Source: an uncultured Fastidiosipila sp.
GTDB taxonomy: Bacteria > Bacillota > Clostridia > Saccharofermentanales > Fastidiosipilaceae
Length of the DNA: 16,438 bases
Reading direction: 5' to 3'
Assembly (NCBI GenBank): GCA_938014865.1
Contig: CALLQJ010000288.1
Span: forward strand, 1-16,438
Part shown: piece by piece, positions 14,721-16,438 of the stretch
Layout: every line of letters starts with the position of its first letter
Numbering within the stretch: position 1 is the first letter of the stretch
Program-made: the position numbers and the translations under genes
The notes under the pieces: model-generated
Told to the model about the DNA's origin: nothing
What the model saw: the letters and a program-made list of their open reading frames with translations, nothing else
Database searches by the model: none

Positions 14721-15455
14721 TTATTTATTCAGGCGGCGGATCGCCTCCGCATCAATCACGGGGTATTGCGTTTCGGAAGGATAAAGTGCGGATCCGAAAT
14801 GAATGGCGGGATTATGAAGCGTCGAAGGATCGCTTTGCAGCCTGCTGAAATACACATGCATTTCCCGGCAGCCGGTTTCGGCATACACTTTATCCGCTGT
14901 TTCGGGCGTGATGCCCGCCCCCGGCATAATAATCAGGCGCTCACCGGCATAGGCGATCATCTCTCGGATCCGGTCAAGGGCCAAGAGCACATTCGGGCTT
15001 TGCCCGCTGCTGAGCACCCGGCTGACGCCTAAGTCCGCCAGCTGATCCAAGGCCTCTTTCCAGTCCGGCACGACGTCAAAGGCCCGGTGAAAGGTCACCG
15101 GCACATCCCCCGCCAGCTCGACCAAAGCCCGGGTCTTCCGGCCGTCTATGCTGCCGTCAGCATTTAAAAAACCGCAGACCAGCCCGTCTGCTCCTGCCTC
15201 GAGAAAAAGCTCGGCATCATGCATTGCCGCGGACATTTCGGATTCGGTATAGCAGAAGCCGCCTTCCCGCGGACGAATCATCACATTAATTTTAATATCG
15301 GCCCGATCTCTTACAGCATAAAAGCTGCCGAGGGTCGGGGTCAGGCCGCCCTGAAACAAATTGGAGCAGAGCTCTGCCCGCTCGGCCCCGCCTGCAGCCG
15401 CCTGTATGGCATCTTCTGCAGATCCGCAGCATATTTCAAGTAAATAATCTCGCAT
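14721..15455 (-). CDS. cutC: CutC-family TIM-barrel protein
   Basis: CutC proteins were linked to copper tolerance in E. coli, but the fold suggests an enzyme and the reaction is unknown. The 244 residues from the ATG at 15455 begin MRDYLLEICCGS, as expected for the family. Further motifs are GGAERAELCSNLFQGGLTP, VMIRPREGGFCY, ADGLVCGFLNADGSID, TFHRAFD (121-127), RVLSSGQ, IMPGAGI and EMHVYFSR (H200). The open frame reaches 15518, but the extra 21 residues lack family similarity and overlap operator-like repeats, so I prefer 15455. Its binding site, GGGAA, is weak. It lies directly upstream of the fucosidase with a 108-nt gap. Placement with sugar genes suggests a carbohydrate role rather than copper, which is inference. 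Confidence 0.88.
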   Translation of the reverse strand: MRDYLLEICCGSAEDAIQAAAGGAERAELCSNLFQGGLTPTLGSFYAVRDRADIKINVMIRPREGGFCYTESEMSAAMHDAELFLEAGADGLVCGFLNADGSIDGRKTRALVELAGDVPVTFHRAFDVVPDWKEALDQLADLGVSRVLSSGQSPNVLLALDRIREMIAYAGERLIIMPGAGITPETADKVYAETGCREMHVYFSRLQSDPSTLHNPAIHFGSALYPSETQYPVIDAEAIRRLNK

Positions 15456-15495
15456 CTTTTCCCACGCTTTCCGGAAGACGCCGAAGACGTCCTTT

Positions 15496-15505
15496 TGAAA
15501 TTTCA
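15496..15505. promoter_or_regulatory. TGAAATTTCA palindrome upstream of cutC
   Basis: This is a perfect 10-bp palindrome about 41-50 nt before the preferred cutC start. It shares its core with the sites at 14689-14698 and 15563-15572. Confidence 0.45.
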
Positions 15506-15513
15506 GCCGAAAG

Positions 15514-15535
15514 GGCATTTGAATGTATAAATGCC
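15514..15535. promoter_or_regulatory. Inverted repeat GGCATTT-N8-AAATGCC upstream of cutC
   Basis: Perfect 7-bp arms (15514-15520 and 15529-15535) flank an 8-nt spacer. On the minus strand TATACA (15524-15529) lies in the spacer and could be a -10 element, although no good -35 is seen. The layout fits a repressor operator. Confidence 0.5.
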
Positions 15536-15562
15536 AAGTCCTTCCGGCAGCTATTACGTTAG

Positions 15563-15572
15563 CGAAATTTCA
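15563..15572. promoter_or_regulatory. Second GAAATTTC palindrome upstream of cutC
   Basis: CGAAATTTCA carries the same 8-bp core as 15496-15505 and lies 67 bp from it, in the gap between the phosphoesterase and cutC. Confidence 0.4.
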
Positions 15573-15619
15573 AAAAGAAAACAAGATATTGATTTTAAAA
15601 TCTGCTGCCCTCTTCTGCC

Positions 15620-16438
15620 TCAATTATTTTTCAGAAGTTCCACAAAGACAATCTCCGGCCTGCTGTTGATGCGAAAGGGTACAAAACTGTTGCCGAGTCC
15701 CCGGCTGAGCACCATTCTTGTTCCGTTCTTCTCATAAAGGCCGGCATCATATTCGGGCAGAAAACCTTGCCCCGGCGCTACCAAAGCACCGATAAAAGGG
15801 ACCCTCAGCTGTCCCCCGTGGGTATGCCCCGCCAGGACTAAATCTGCCCCGGCCTCTGCATAAAGATCTAAAAACTCCGGCCGGTGCGCCAAAAGCAGCG
15901 TAAACCCCTCGCTTAAATGCACTTTCTGAAGGGCGGACTTCGTAACGGCCGCATGCAGCTTCCGCTCACTGCCGGAAAATTCCGGATCATCAATACCGGC
16001 CAGAATAATGCTGTCTTTTCCTTTTTCTAAGCGTACGTTCTCATTATGCAGGATATGTATTCCGCGTTTTCTGAGTGCCCTCATAAAAGGGATATAGTCC
16101 GCCCCCATTCTGGCTTCGTGATTGCCCGTCACATAATACGAGGGGGCGATCGCGGCGGCCTCTTCGGCGAATTTCAAAGCAGCCTCTGATCCCGGATGGT
16201 ATTCATCACTTAAATCGCCCGTAATCACAATAATATCCGGTGCTTCGTCTCTCAATGCCTTAAGAATCTGCGCATTATTTCTGCCGTATTCCGCATCATG
16301 CAAGTCCGATACCTGAGCAATTTTATAATGATCAAAAGCCTCGGGCAGCTCGTCATAATGCAGATGGTAATACGTTCTGCCGACTGAAACATTCTGGATA
16401 ATGGTCACGGCGACAAAAAGGATAAGCAAGATCTTGAG
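15620..16438 (-). CDS. Membrane-anchored metallophosphoesterase (YkuE/YaeI-like), 5' end cut by window edge
   Basis: This is a calcineurin-like phosphoesterase with a two-metal active site. Motifs in order are QVSDLHD, ITGDLSDE, VTGNHEA, LLLAHRP and LAGHTHGGQL, all complete. Together they match the YkuE/YaeI group, whose members act on phospholipid-like or lipid-linked substrates or have unknown targets. The frame starts with a hydrophobic helix (LILFVAVTIIQNVSV) that would anchor the protein with the enzyme outside. The first possible start in the window is TTG at 16429, but the frame stays open to the edge, so the real start is probably beyond it. The stop is TGA (15622-15620), about 165 nt before cutC, with no clear terminator between. 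A link with the fucose genes is not established. Confidence 0.9.
   Translation of the reverse strand, partial: LKILLILFVAVTIIQNVSVGRTYYHLHYDELPEAFDHYKIAQVSDLHDAEYGRNNAQILKALRDEAPDIIVITGDLSDEYHPGSEAALKFAEEAAAIAPSYYVTGNHEARMGADYIPFMRALRKRGIHILHNENVRLEKGKDSIILAGIDDPEFSGSERKLHAAVTKSALQKVHLSEGFTLLLAHRPEFLDLYAEAGADLVLAGHTHGGQLRVPFIGALVAPGQGFLPEYDAGLYEKNGTRMVLSRGLGNSFVPFRINSRPEIVFVELLKNN

Noticed and set aside
15456..15518. Longer CutC start at 15518
   Set aside because: The extra 21 residues lack family similarity, have no binding site, and cover the operator-like inverted repeats.
1..16438. Mobile elements, phage genes or defence systems
   Set aside because: No transposase, integrase, terminal repeats, toxin-antitoxin pair or known defence domain is visible; every long frame is a chromosomal-type gene.

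Overview
The window comes from a Gram-positive, moderately GC-rich member of the Bacillota (Firmicutes). The reasons are strong AGGAGG-type ribosome binding sites, a DNA polymerase I whose proofreading domain has lost its first catalytic motif, a tRNA gene that encodes its CCA end, and a gene order recalling the Bacillus phoP-phoR-polA-coaE neighbourhood. A gut or host-associated Clostridia-like or Erysipelotrichia-like bacterium fits the fucose genes, but this is inference and I cannot name a genus. Nearly all genes lie on the minus strand; the only plus-strand gene is an MFS transporter.

Right to left on the minus strand (direction of transcription), the layout is as follows. (1) 16438-15620 is a membrane-anchored metallophosphoesterase cut by the window edge. 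(2) 15455-11005 is a carbohydrate region: a CutC-family TIM-barrel protein, a cytoplasmic GH29 alpha-L-fucosidase, an M81/MlrC-family metallohydrolase and an L-fuculose-phosphate-type class II aldolase. Its intergenic gaps hold several short palindromes and a tandem 11-bp repeat that look like operators. (3) 10965-10823 is a structured, gene-free gap ending in an intrinsic terminator. (4) 10800-10640 is a single tRNA-Thr(CGT) gene with its own promoter and a strong terminator. (5) 10624-9695 is a CorA-type divalent-cation transporter. (6) 9681-4747 is a tightly overlapped operon: GT2 glycosyltransferase, OmpR-type response regulator, PhoR/WalK-type histidine kinase, RluF-like and RluA-like pseudouridine synthases. 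Gene overlaps are 14, 1, 8 and 4 nt. (7) The MFS gene (3325-4770, plus) converges on that operon and overlaps its last gene by 24 nt. (8) polA and coaE (3207-1) are transcribed away from the MFS gene; coaE runs off the left edge.

Two functional themes stand out. One is a housekeeping and signalling block that keeps the two-component system near polA-coaE but has rRNA modification enzymes and a transporter between them. The other is a fucoside-use module. The fucosidase has no signal peptide, so it should act on imported fucosides. The aldolase would finish fucose breakdown to dihydroxyacetone phosphate and lactaldehyde. MlrC and CutC are of unclear function and may process the non-fucose part of the substrate.

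No phage, insertion sequence, CRISPR array or toxin-antitoxin system is visible. The most unusual signals are an apparently missing start codon in the glycosyltransferase, two overlapping divergent extended -10 promoters at polA/MFS, and the set of operator-like repeats around cutC and the fucosidase.
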